From assembly GCA_040905665.1 (NCBI GenBank), contig JBBDRD010000027.1, positions 248,001-312,000 of the forward strand: DNA of 64,000 nucleotides. The letters are read 5' to 3'. Positions 23,711 to 31,417 of the stretch are shown piece by piece. The notes beneath the pieces were generated by a model. That model did not search any database. It was given only the letters and a program-made list of their open reading frames with translations, and was not told the DNA's origin. Every line of letters begins with the position of its first letter. Within the stretch, counting starts at the first letter, position 1. This DNA comes from DASVCN01 sp040905665 (GTDB taxonomy: Bacteria; Deinococcota; Deinococci; Deinococcales; Trueperaceae). The translations under genes and the position numbers were made by a program.

Positions 23711-24762
23711 CCGCGCGTCCGGTAGTGCTCACTAGCGACGTCCCGCAAACGCTGCGCCGCCTGCTCGGCTGTGAGATCACGCTGCGCTTCACCCAGCAGC
23801 TCGAAACCCACCATGAACTTGCGAACATTAGCGCTGCGTAGGAGCGGCGGGTAGAAGTGGGCGTGAAGCTGCCAGTGCTCGGCGGATAAGCTGGCGTATG
23901 GCACCGACTCGAGCGGCTCGAATGGTGCTCCATGCCAACCCATCGAATATGGGAAGGCCGTCTCGAACAGGTTGTCGTAGCGAGTTAGCAGACTCCCCAG
24001 GATACGAGAAAGCGACTCTTGTTGATTACCATCCAACTCGCTTAGGCGCGAAACTGGGAAGAGCGGCAGCAGAAGAGTTTCGAATGGCCAGACGGCCCAG
24101 TACGGGACCACTGCCAGCCACTGATCGTTCGCAACGACCACCCGCTCCTCGAGTTCACGCTCGCGCCGAGCGTATGCCGGCAACAGCGGGACGCCGTGGT
24201 CCTGCAGATAGCCCCTCTGCCGTTCGTCCTCCCGCAGCGCCTGCGAGGGTAGCCGGTCGAGCGCCCAAATCTGGCCATGCGGATGAGGGTTCGACGCTCC
24301 CATCATTTCGCCGCGGTTCTCGAACACCTGGACCCACTTCCAACGCTCGCCCAGCTCCCGGGACTGCTCGGCCCACATCCGCACGACGCGCAGTCGCTCT
24401 TCATCGCTCATCCGCGCCAACGTAAGGTCGTGACGCGGTGAGAAGCAGATGACCCGGGATTCACCGCGGACGCCTTCGCTTTGGAGGAGGCCTCCGTCGT
24501 CATGCTGAAAGGGTGGCGAATCGGGGAGCAGGGCAGCGAAATCGTTCTGGAAAACGAATGTTTCCGGATACTTGGGGTTTCGTTCGCCGCCGGCGCGTTC
24601 GTTTCCCGGGCAGAGGTAACAGTGTGGCTCGAAGGCCGGAAGGTCCTTCGAGCCGCCCGGTTCGACACGACCCTGCCAGGGACGAAGCATCCTGTGAGGC
24701 GACACGAGTACCCACTCTCCGGTAAGTGGATTGAAGCGGCGATGGGGATGAGTGGTCTTCAA
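23707..24762 (-). CDS. galT: Galactose-1-phosphate uridylyltransferase
   Basis: 351 aa. HIT-superfamily transferase converting UDP-glucose and galactose-1-phosphate. The active-site segment SNPHPHGQIWAL carries the catalytic His; a zinc site Cys pair is visible in CYLCPGN near the N-terminus, and FENRGEMMGASNPHP is typical. C-terminal part VPYWAVWPFETLLLP and HAHFYPPLL complete the fold. Starts 3 bp after the LexA-like stop and overlaps galK by 4 bp. Confidence 0.96.
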   Translation of the reverse strand: MKTTHPHRRFNPLTGEWVLVSPHRMLRPWQGRVEPGGSKDLPAFEPHCYLCPGNERAGGERNPKYPETFVFQNDFAALLPDSPPFQHDDGGLLQSEGVRGESRVICFSPRHDLTLARMSDEERLRVVRMWAEQSRELGERWKWVQVFENRGEMMGASNPHPHGQIWALDRLPSQALREDERQRGYLQDHGVPLLPAYARRERELEERVVVANDQWLAVVPYWAVWPFETLLLPLFPVSRLSELDGNQQESLSRILGSLLTRYDNLFETAFPYSMGWHGAPFEPLESVPYASLSAEHWQLHAHFYPPLLRSANVRKFMVGFELLGEAQRDLTAEQAAQRLRDVASEHYRTRG

Positions 24763-24765
24763 GGC

Positions 24766-25401
24766 TCAAATGCCGGTATCGAGCAGAACGTCCAGCACAT
24801 CTCCGCGCAACAAGCCGAGATAGATCCCTTCGATCGAGATCTCGCCCGCGTGTACCTCTACGACCGGATAATCGCCGTTGTGGGGACGAAGCGCGTACTG
24901 GCTTGGCCCCAGCTTGTCGAGGTACTTGAGCGTCACCTCGTTTTCGCCCAAGCGCACTGCGCAGATCTCACCCGACCGGTACGGTTCCCGCTTTTCGAAC
25001 ACGACTACATCCCCGTGTTGGATCAGATCGGCCATCGAGTCACCCTGTACTCGCAAGGCGAAGTGCGCCTTGGTGAGTCCGGCGAGGGGCAGAAAAGCCT
25101 CGGCGTGAGTCACTGCGTCGCTCAACGGCCCGGCAGGAATATCGCCCAGAACCGGAACGCCGGTGGCCTGCGGGGGCAACGTGAGTTGAGGAGAACGGCC
25201 ACGCCCACGGCTCTCAAAGCTGATGAAACCCTTACGGTCGAGGGCTTCGAGGTGCTGTTTGAGCGACACGTAATGCATGCCCAATTCGCGCGCCAGCAGA
25301 GACAGTTCCGGAGTTTCACCCCTGCGGCGATAGTGGTCGGTAAGCCGTTCGTAGACCTTTTGCTGCATGGGCGTAAGGGAGATTGCAGGGAAAGCTTCCA
25401 T
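24766..25401 (-). CDS. LexA-like (S24) self-cleaving repressor, first gene of gal operon
   Basis: 211 aa. N-terminal winged-helix region (residues 8-65; LARELGMHYVSLKQHLEALDRKGFI) and C-terminal S24 peptidase domain. The cleavage dipeptide A90-G91 (GDIPAGPL), catalytic Ser in VQGDSMADL (S122) and Lys in VTLKYL (K159) are all present, so it should self-cleave as LexA does when RecA* forms. The HTH resembles LexA, but the operon partners are galT and galK, so it may be a LexA paralogue or a regulator of sugar use. Its promoter overlaps a perfect palindrome (25405-25425), which suggests autoregulation of the whole operon. Confidence 0.85.
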   Translation of the reverse strand: MEAFPAISLTPMQQKVYERLTDHYRRRGETPELSLLARELGMHYVSLKQHLEALDRKGFISFESRGRGRSPQLTLPPQATGVPVLGDIPAGPLSDAVTHAEAFLPLAGLTKAHFALRVQGDSMADLIQHGDVVVFEKREPYRSGEICAVRLGENEVTLKYLDKLGPSQYALRPHNGDYPVVEVHAGEISIEGIYLGLLRGDVLDVLLDTGI

Positions 25402-25404
25402 ATG

Positions 25405-25425
25405 CTACCTTAAATCCTAAGGTAG
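25405..25425. promoter_or_regulatory. Perfect 8-5-8 palindromic operator at lexA-like/gal promoter
   Basis: CTACCTTA, spacer AATCC, TAAGGTAG: exact inverted repeat ending 3 bp before the ATG of the LexA-like gene. It covers the -10 box and the AAGG SD-like bases on the minus strand, so a bound repressor would block both the promoter and early transcription. Confidence 0.8.
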
Positions 25426-25442
25426 TTGGTCGGGCGTGTCAA
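25414..25442 (-). promoter_or_regulatory. Promoter of lexA-like/galT/galK operon
   Basis: TTGACA (25442-25437), 17-bp spacer, TAGGAT (25419-25414) on the minus strand. Transcription would begin about 5 nt before the start codon, giving an almost leaderless mRNA. Confidence 0.7.
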
Positions 25443-25539
25443 CTACGGTTCGGGGTGACGCGTCGGTGAAGGGGGCGCAAGGTTCTGTGAATACTATGAG
25501 AACCCATGTTCTACACACTACAAACCCTCTAGATACCTC

Positions 25540-25568
25540 TAGACAGGGGCCACTCGGTCTGCTATATT
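25540..25568 (+). promoter_or_regulatory. Promoter of Crp/Fnr-family gene
   Basis: TAGACA (25540-25545), 17-bp spacer, TATATT (25563-25568). Two TCTAGA sites, the second overlapping the -35, lie 10 bp apart and could be an operator. The transcript would carry a leader of about 120 nt containing the 25-bp direct repeat. Confidence 0.65.
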
Positions 25569-25614
25569 ATCTGTAGTTGTTTCGACTCTCCCCGCGCGAA
25601 GGCGCGTGTTAAAT

Positions 25615-25664
25615 CCCCGGTTGGGGCAAATCCAAACAACCCCGGTTGGGGCAAACCCAAACAA
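25615..25664. repeat. 25-bp direct repeat, 2 copies, in Crp/Fnr leader
   Basis: Two adjacent 25-bp copies (25615-25639 and 25640-25664) differing at one base; each starts CCCCGGTTGGGG, a hairpin-forming core, and ends CCAAACAA. Ends 18 bp before the gene's SD. Confidence 0.92.
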
Positions 25665-25696
25665 GTCGAGAACTGCATAGCCGAAAGGATAGTTCT

Positions 25697-26383
25697 ATGT
25701 TGAACACATTCGATAACCTTCGCAGGCCCGAAAGCTGCGATATACCGGACATCGTGCCTAACGCCTTGGCCTTGCCAACGCGTACGATCGAGCCGGGCGG
25801 CACACTGTACGAAGCAGGCCGTGAGGCTTCTTCGCTATACGTCGTGAACTTCGGAGTGCTCAAGGCCGTCGTTCCCACCTCGTTGGGTCGCGACCGCATT
25901 GCCGACCTCTACGGACCAGGCGACGTACTCGGCCTGGCAGCGCTTGACGGCGGACAGCACGCCGAAACGGTGGTGGCGGTACACGACGCCTGCCTCACGC
26001 CGATAGACCCCGCTCAGGCGATGAACGACCGCAAGCTGCGTGATTACATCATGCAGTCGATGGCCCGCCAGGTACGTCGCAGCCGCGAAATGATCGATGA
26101 GGGCGAGCTGCCCGTGGGAGCCCGAGTCACGCGAGCCTTCCTGCGCCTTGCTCAGCGCTTCGGCCAAGCCGCCGACGATGCCGATGTCCACGGAATCAAG
26201 CTTCCCCTGGCTCTCACCCACGAGGATCTTGCCGACCTTACCGGTTCTTCGCGCGTGACGATTACTAGAATTCTCGGTGAGTTGCGCAACGAGGGCGCTC
26301 TGTCTGGTACACGGGGTGTATACGTCGCCGATCCCGAAGGGCTCGAGCGTGCTACCGACCACTACGTGATGCAGGTTCTGTAA
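25697..26383 (+). CDS. Crp/Fnr-family transcriptional regulator
   Basis: 228 aa from ATG 25697 (AAAGGA SD). N-terminal cyclic-nucleotide-binding-type beta-roll about residues 20-110 (GGTLYEAGREASSLYVVNFGVLKA; LYGPGDVLGLAAL), long dimer helix, and C-terminal winged helix (THEDLADLTGSSRVTITRILGELRNEGAL). No Fe-S Cys cluster pattern of Fnr is obvious, although Cys is present near the N-terminus. Effector unknown. Monocistronic, with a strong promoter and a repeat-containing leader. Confidence 0.92.
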   Translation: MLNTFDNLRRPESCDIPDIVPNALALPTRTIEPGGTLYEAGREASSLYVVNFGVLKAVVPTSLGRDRIADLYGPGDVLGLAALDGGQHAETVVAVHDACLTPIDPAQAMNDRKLRDYIMQSMARQVRRSREMIDEGELPVGARVTRAFLRLAQRFGQAADDADVHGIKLPLALTHEDLADLTGSSRVTITRILGELRNEGALSGTRGVYVADPEGLERATDHYVMQVL

Positions 26384-26414
26384 CTGTTCTCGAGGTGCAG
26401 CTAATCCAAGTATG

Positions 26415-26444
26415 CGGCCGTCATTCGACATCGAATGACGGCCG
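26415..26444. terminator. Perfect 13-bp stem hairpin after Crp/Fnr gene
   Basis: CGGCCGTCATTCG, loop ACAT, CGAATGACGGCCG: a perfect 13-bp stem 31 bp after the stop codon. Downstream is AAATG with no T tract, so it may terminate in a factor-assisted way or protect the 3' end. Confidence 0.6.
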
Positions 26445-26493
26445 AAATGCTGCCAACGTAAGGCGGCCCGCGTCTACACGGAGCAGGCGCACC

Positions 26494-26499
26494 TATACT
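26494..26499 (+). promoter_or_regulatory. TATACT -10 box for leaderless nfuA transcript
   Basis: TATACT ends 8 nt before ATG 26508; there is no SD between. The transcription start would be at or next to the start codon. No good -35 was seen. Confidence 0.6.
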
Positions 26500-26507
26500 G
26501 TAAAACC

Positions 26508-27092
26508 ATGTTGAGCTTCACCGATACTGCAAAAGAGCGAGTCCTCCACTTCCTTCAACTCCAGAAGGGGCAGGGGGTGGCGGCGTTGCGAATCGCGGGC
26601 AATCGTGCCGAGCAGAAGCTATGGCTGGTGAAGGCCGAGGACCGCCGCAGCGACGACCAGGTCTTCGATGCGGGCGGCTTCGAAGTCTTCCTCGACCCAC
26701 TATCCAAAGGACAACTCGTTGGCGCCAAGGTCGACTTCGTCGAAGGTGTCATGCAGAGCGGCTTTCGGGTCTTCTATCCCAGTCCTACCTGGGACGATCC
26801 AATATCGCAGAAGGTCCAGGACGTGCTCGACCGACAGGTGAACCCCGGCGTGGCCGGCCACGGTGGAACTGTTTCGCTCGCTAGAGTGGAGGAGGGTGTC
26901 GCCTATATATCGCTGGGCGGCGGCTGCCAAGGCTGCGGATCGGCGGACGTCACCCTACGGCACGGTATCGAGCGAATGATCTGTGAAGCGGTGTCCGAGA
27001 TAGAGCGGGTGGCCGATGTAACCGACCACGCCAGCGGTACCGACCCTTACTACACTCGTGAGGACGAGGAGGGCGAGTCGCCTCTCGCCTGA
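26508..27092 (+). CDS. nfuA: NfuA/NifU-like Fe-S cluster carrier protein
   Basis: 194 aa. N-terminal part (about 1-95) is a degenerate A-type/HesB-like domain (MLSFTDTAKERVLHFL; GFEVFLDPLS) lacking its Cys ligands, and the C-terminal NifU domain has the CxxC motif GGGCQGCGS (C140, C143) that holds a [4Fe-4S] cluster for transfer to apo-proteins. Apparently leaderless. Its 3' end overlaps the convergent receiver gene by 43 bp. Confidence 0.9.
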   Translation: MLSFTDTAKERVLHFLQLQKGQGVAALRIAGNRAEQKLWLVKAEDRRSDDQVFDAGGFEVFLDPLSKGQLVGAKVDFVEGVMQSGFRVFYPSPTWDDPISQKVQDVLDRQVNPGVAGHGGTVSLARVEEGVAYISLGGGCQGCGSADVTLRHGIERMICEAVSEIERVADVTDHASGTDPYYTREDEEGESPLA

Positions 27093-27499
27093 TTGGTGCG
27101 TTCCACGCGCAATGCCGCGGCGTCTACCGCCTGCTTGATCAGCTGAGGCAGACTTTTGCCGGCCAGCGGCTTATGAACCAGAAGATCAGCGCCGGCGTCT
27201 TCGGCTGCTGACTGAGTTGCCGAATCGGCCAACGAGGTCATGATGATCATGGGCAACGACCGCAGGCGTGAGATCCTTTTGACCCGTTTGCAGACTTCGA
27301 TCCCGGTCATGAACGGCATGTTCACGTCGAGGATGCCCACGTGCGGGGTGTTGCCTTGAAGGTAGGTGAGGGCTTCGTGGCCATCGGTGACAGCGACGAC
27401 ATCGTAGTTATGGGCCGAGAGAAGTAGCTCTATTACCTTCCGATGCCCGTCGCTGTCGTCTGCCACAAGAACGGTGGCTTTGGGTGGTAACTCCGCCAT
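27050..27499 (-). CDS. Single-domain response regulator
   Basis: 149 aa, receiver domain only. Canonical active site: acidic pair in LVADDSDGH (D14, D15), phospho-acceptor D58 (GILDVNMPFMTG), switch Thr in IIMTSL, Lys in VHKPLAG (K110). The C-terminal tail is Ser/Arg-rich and probably unstructured. No output domain; histidine kinase not in the window. Start is leaderless-looking (TAGCCT 6 nt before ATG 27499). Its 3' end overlaps nfuA by 43 bp on the other strand. Confidence 0.9.
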   Translation of the reverse strand: MAELPPKATVLVADDSDGHRKVIELLLSAHNYDVVAVTDGHEALTYLQGNTPHVGILDVNMPFMTGIEVCKRVKRISRLRSLPMIIMTSLADSATQSAAEDAGADLLVHKPLAGKSLPQLIKQAVDAAALRVERTNQARGDSPSSSSRV

Positions 27500-27620
27500 G
27501 GAGGAAGGCTAGCGTGTGATCACTTACGAATTTCTGACTTTTTCGAAGCACCGGTGGTAAGCCCGTCCCAGTCGCAGGAAGTGGCATTGTGGCGCTCGGC
27601 TCTGGGGCCGCTGGTGGCGG

Positions 27621-27650
27621 TTGCGTCTCCGAACGTGGCGGGGCTATAGT
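27621..27650 (+). promoter_or_regulatory. Candidate promoter of BMP-type nucleoside ABC operon
   Basis: TTGCGT (27621-27626), 18-bp spacer, TATAGT (27645-27650), about 60 bp before GTG 27710. Confidence 0.45.
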
Positions 27651-27709
27651 TGCCCAGTGGTTGAGGCCGCCATGAGACAACAGGTGGGCCCCTCCGTGAG
27701 AAGATCTCG

Positions 27710-29251
27710 GTGAGGCCCCCGGCACCCAGCAACATCCCGATACTGAGCATACGCGGCATCCATAAGCGCTTTCCCGGCGTGGTTGCGAACGATGACGTCG
27801 GTTTTGAGGTGTACCCCGGTGAGGTACACGCCCTCCTGGGTGAGAATGGGGCCGGAAAGACCACCCTCATAAGCATCCTCTACGGACTTCAGCAGCCCGA
27901 CGAAGGCCAGATACTCCTCGAGGGGCGGCCGGTGCGGCTGCAGAATCCGCGCCAGGCGAAGGCCTACGGCATCGGCCTAGTGGCCCAGCACTTTCACCTC
28001 GCGCGCCGTCACACGGTCGCCGAGAACATCGCCCTAGGTCTACCCGATACACCCTTCCTACGGCCGACTCGCAAGCTCGAGCAGCGCATTCACGAACTCG
28101 GTGAGCATTACGGGCTCGACGTCGACCCTACGGCGCGAGTCTGGCAACTCTCTCCTGGCGAGCAGCAGCGGGTCGAGATCATGAAGGCGCTCTTGCAGGG
28201 AGCCCGCCTGTTGATCCTCGATGAGCCGACCAGCGTGCTCACCCCGCAGGAAGCCCAGCGACTACTCAAAGTGTTGGACCAGATGACGAGCGAGGGCAAA
28301 GGGGTAATCTTCATCAGCCACAAGCTCAATGAAGTAATACGGGCGGCCAAGCGCATTACCGTATTGCGTAAGGGACGTGTCGTCGGTCGACTCGACGCGG
28401 CGGAAGCCACGGCTGCTGGGCTGGCCCGCCTGATGGTCGGTGATTTCGAACCGCCACGCAGCAAAAAGACGCCGGGGGGCGAGCGTTCAGTCGCCCGGCT
28501 GGAGAAGGTGTTCTCGCGTAATCACCGTGGACTCCCCGCCCTGCGCGGGGTCTCCTTCGACATTCGTGGCGGTGAGATCTTGGGAGTCGCCGGCGTTGCC
28601 GGCAACGGGCAAGCCGAGCTGGTCGAGGTCGTCTCGGGCTTGCGGCGTCCCGACAGGGGCCACTTCACCATCATGGAGCGCGACGTCACCGAGTTGGGCG
28701 TGCGCGCCCTCCTCGATCGTGGCGTTGCCCTCATCCCCGAGGACCGTAACCATATGGGGACGGTGCCCGCCATGTCGGTCGCCGAGAACCTCGTCCTGCG
28801 CCAGTACCGCAAGCCGCCCTACGCCAGAGCCGGCCTCATCGACTGGAGAGCTGTCGCAGGCTTCGCCAAGCAGTCGATCGCAAGGTACGAGATCGCCACC
28901 CCCGATCAGTCGACACGGGCCCGGCTGCTTTCGGGAGGCAACGTGCAAAAGCTGATCCTTGCCCGCGAGCTGGCTGGCGAACCTAAGCTGGTAGTGGCCG
29001 CGCATCCGACCTATGGGCTCGACGTGGGCGCCGCCGCGCTCACGCATGACCTGCTCCTGAGCCAACGCGAGCGGGGCGCGGCCGTGCTGCTGGTATCGGA
29101 GGACCTCGATGAGCTGCTTGCCCTTGCCGATCGGATCCTGGTGATGTCCCAGGGCCAGGTAGCCGGTATCGTCGAAGCAGCCTCCGCCGACCGCGAGCAG
29201 ATCGGGCTGCTGATGGCCGGAACAAACGAAGCAGCGGGCGCGGTAGCGTGA
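27710..29251 (+). CDS. BMP-family (nucleoside/simple sugar) ABC transporter, double ATP-binding protein
   Basis: 513 aa from GTG 27710, two fused ATPase modules. Module 1 (about 10-250): GENGAGKTT, LSPGEQQRVEIMKAL, LLILDEPTSVLTP. Module 2 (about 260-500) has a relaxed Walker A (VAGNGQAELVEV) and LSGGNVQKLILAREL, as in YufO/NupO and RbsA-like ATPases. Powers the two permeases that follow. With the BMP protein and guanine deaminase nearby, purine nucleoside or base uptake is likely. Confidence 0.9.
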   Translation: MRPPAPSNIPILSIRGIHKRFPGVVANDDVGFEVYPGEVHALLGENGAGKTTLISILYGLQQPDEGQILLEGRPVRLQNPRQAKAYGIGLVAQHFHLARRHTVAENIALGLPDTPFLRPTRKLEQRIHELGEHYGLDVDPTARVWQLSPGEQQRVEIMKALLQGARLLILDEPTSVLTPQEAQRLLKVLDQMTSEGKGVIFISHKLNEVIRAAKRITVLRKGRVVGRLDAAEATAAGLARLMVGDFEPPRSKKTPGGERSVARLEKVFSRNHRGLPALRGVSFDIRGGEILGVAGVAGNGQAELVEVVSGLRRPDRGHFTIMERDVTELGVRALLDRGVALIPEDRNHMGTVPAMSVAENLVLRQYRKPPYARAGLIDWRAVAGFAKQSIARYEIATPDQSTRARLLSGGNVQKLILARELAGEPKLVVAAHPTYGLDVGAAALTHDLLLSQRERGAAVLLVSEDLDELLALADRILVMSQGQVAGIVEAASADREQIGLLMAGTNEAAGAVA

Positions 29252-29270
29252 ACCGAGAGGACGCGGCTCC

Positions 29271-30374
29271 TTGCTGAACCTTCGGTTCGTACGTCACCCC
29301 GATCCCTCGCCCGTACTGGTGTTCGCCGTTTCGCTCGGTGCAATCGCCGGTTCGCTGCTGGTAACCGCGGTACTTTTCGCACTGCACGGCGTAGCGCCTT
29401 TGGCTGCCTACACGACAATCATCGAGAGGACGATCCTCGACGGTCGCGGGTTTAGCGAGGTGGTGCGCAAGAGCATCCCCTTACTGCTCGCCGGGGTGGG
29501 CCTGGTGCTGGCATTCCGGGCGCGCTTCTGGAATATCGGGGCCGAGGGGCAGATTCTCGCCGGTGCGGTGGCGGCTTCGGGTGTGGCTCTTTTTGTACCG
29601 GTACCCGCTCCGCTGATGGTGCCGGCGATGTTCCTGGCGGGGTTCCTGGCCGGCGCAGCCTGGGGCTTTGTGCCCGCGATTCTCAAGGTGCGGCTGGGCG
29701 TCAACGAGATCATCACCACCCTGATGCTCAACTACATCGCCCTCTACGTCGTGCGCTGGCTCATCAACGGGCCGTGGCGCGGGACGAGCGTTACCGGGTT
29801 CTCCTATAGCGACCGCTTCGCCGAGTACGCTTGGCTTCCCACCGTGGGAACCACCCGGCTCCACTGGCCGACCCTGCTGCTCGGGTTGGGCCTGGCCCTG
29901 CTGTTGGCCTTCGTCCTGTCCCGCACCCGGCTGGGTTTCGAGATTCGCATGATGGGCGAGAGCCCCGAGGCAGCGCGCTACGCCGGCGTCAATTTCCTCT
30001 GGACTACCGTCGCTCTCGTTTGCGTCTCGGCCGGGGCGGCGGGCCTGGCGGGCGTCGGGGAGGTAGCCGGAATTCACAGGAGGCTGATCGAGCCGAACAG
30101 CATCTCCCTCGGCTACGGTTACACCGCGATAATCGTGGCGCTGCTTGCCCGCGGCAACCCACTGGCGGTCATCGCCACCGCCCTCTTCATGGGGCTGGTT
30201 TTCGCTGCCGGCGACATCATGAAGGTCTCCTTGCGGCTCCCCTCGCAGATGCCCAGCGTAATCAACGGATTGGTGTTGCTGTTCCTGGTCTGTTCCGAAC
30301 CCTTGCTGCGCTACCGCTTGGCCCGGAGGACGCTTAAGAGTTCACAATCGGCAGAGGGCGGGGCGACCGGCTGA
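29271..30374 (+). CDS. BMP-family nucleoside ABC transporter permease (first)
   Basis: 367 aa from TTG 29271, 19 bp behind the ATPase. RbsC/YufP-like permease with about nine transmembrane segments; family segments GLVLAFRARFWNIGAEGQILAG and VRLGVNEIITTLMLNYIA are present. The stop codon overlaps the start of the second permease by 1 bp (TGATG). Confidence 0.9.
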   Translation: MLNLRFVRHPDPSPVLVFAVSLGAIAGSLLVTAVLFALHGVAPLAAYTTIIERTILDGRGFSEVVRKSIPLLLAGVGLVLAFRARFWNIGAEGQILAGAVAASGVALFVPVPAPLMVPAMFLAGFLAGAAWGFVPAILKVRLGVNEIITTLMLNYIALYVVRWLINGPWRGTSVTGFSYSDRFAEYAWLPTVGTTRLHWPTLLLGLGLALLLAFVLSRTRLGFEIRMMGESPEAARYAGVNFLWTTVALVCVSAGAAGLAGVGEVAGIHRRLIEPNSISLGYGYTAIIVALLARGNPLAVIATALFMGLVFAAGDIMKVSLRLPSQMPSVINGLVLLFLVCSEPLLRYRLARRTLKSSQSAEGGATG

Positions 30375-31300
30375 TGGAAATCGAGCTGCTTACCGGTACC
30401 ACCGCGAGAGCCCTGGCCTTTAGCACCCCGCTCATCTGGGCGGCCATGGGCGAGATCTACGCGGAGCGGTCGGGCGTGGTGAACCTTGGGGTCGAGGGGA
30501 TGATGATCCTGGGAGCAGTGACCGGCTTCATCGTCGCGCAGAGCAGCGGTTCCCCCTGGTTGGGTCTTCTTGCGGCTGCGACGGTGGGCTTCTCGGTTGG
30601 CCTGTTCCATGCCTTCGCGGCGGTCACTCTACGCGCGAATCAGTATGTCTCGGGACTGGCGATTACGATCTTCGGTCTCGGCCTCTCGGGCCTGCTGGGC
30701 CGCGACTGGGTCGGGCGTCCGCTCTCCGACTCGATGGAAGTGCTGGACGTGCCGCTGCTCTCGGATATCCCACTGTTGGGCCCGGCCCTCTTTAGCGGTC
30801 AGTATCTGCTCGCCTATCTGGCGTTGCTGGCGGCCGTGGTGCTCTGGTTCGTCCTTCATCACACGCGCCAGGGGCTGGTTCTGCGCACCGTCGGCGAGTC
30901 GCCCGCCGCCGCCGATACGGCCGGGGTAAGCGTTACTCTCACCCGCTACTTGGCGGTCGGTACCGGCGGATTGATGGCCGGCATCGGCGGTGCCTACCTG
31001 TCGCTCGCTTACCGTCCATCCTGGGGCGAAGGGATGACGAACGGGATGGGTTGGATAGCGCTGGCACTAGCGATCTTCGCCCTGTGGGACCCGTTGCGTG
31101 CCGTCGGCGCGGGCCTGCTCTTTGGCGCCTTCTTTACCCTCTCATTCCGGCTGCAGGACCGTTTCCCGCCGGAACTTCTAACGATGCTTCCCTATGTCTT
31201 CACGATTTTCGCGCTCGTCCTAACTGCCCTCGGCCGGGGCCGGCGCGCGTTCGGCGCTCCCGAAGCGCTGGGCCATTCCTATAGCCGAGGGGAAAGATGA
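30374..31300 (+). CDS. BMP-family nucleoside ABC transporter permease (second)
   Basis: 308 aa, YufQ/NupQ-like with about eight hydrophobic segments; ERSGVVNLGVEGMMILGA and GMTNGMGWIALALAIFALWDP are the family hallmarks. Pairs with the preceding permease as a heterodimer channel. The binding-protein gene follows after 117 bp. Confidence 0.9.
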   Translation: MEIELLTGTTARALAFSTPLIWAAMGEIYAERSGVVNLGVEGMMILGAVTGFIVAQSSGSPWLGLLAAATVGFSVGLFHAFAAVTLRANQYVSGLAITIFGLGLSGLLGRDWVGRPLSDSMEVLDVPLLSDIPLLGPALFSGQYLLAYLALLAAVVLWFVLHHTRQGLVLRTVGESPAAADTAGVSVTLTRYLAVGTGGLMAGIGGAYLSLAYRPSWGEGMTNGMGWIALALAIFALWDPLRAVGAGLLFGAFFTLSFRLQDRFPPELLTMLPYVFTIFALVLTALGRGRRAFGAPEALGHSYSRGER

Positions 31301-31417
31301 CCTGGCGGCCGGCCGCAAGCTCCGCCGCCCGGGCCACATTCTGTTGGCGTCTTGTCGCAAACGCGACTCACGCAAGGTTAAAGCGAACCCGCGAGTTCGC
31401 AACTATGGAGGTTTGGC

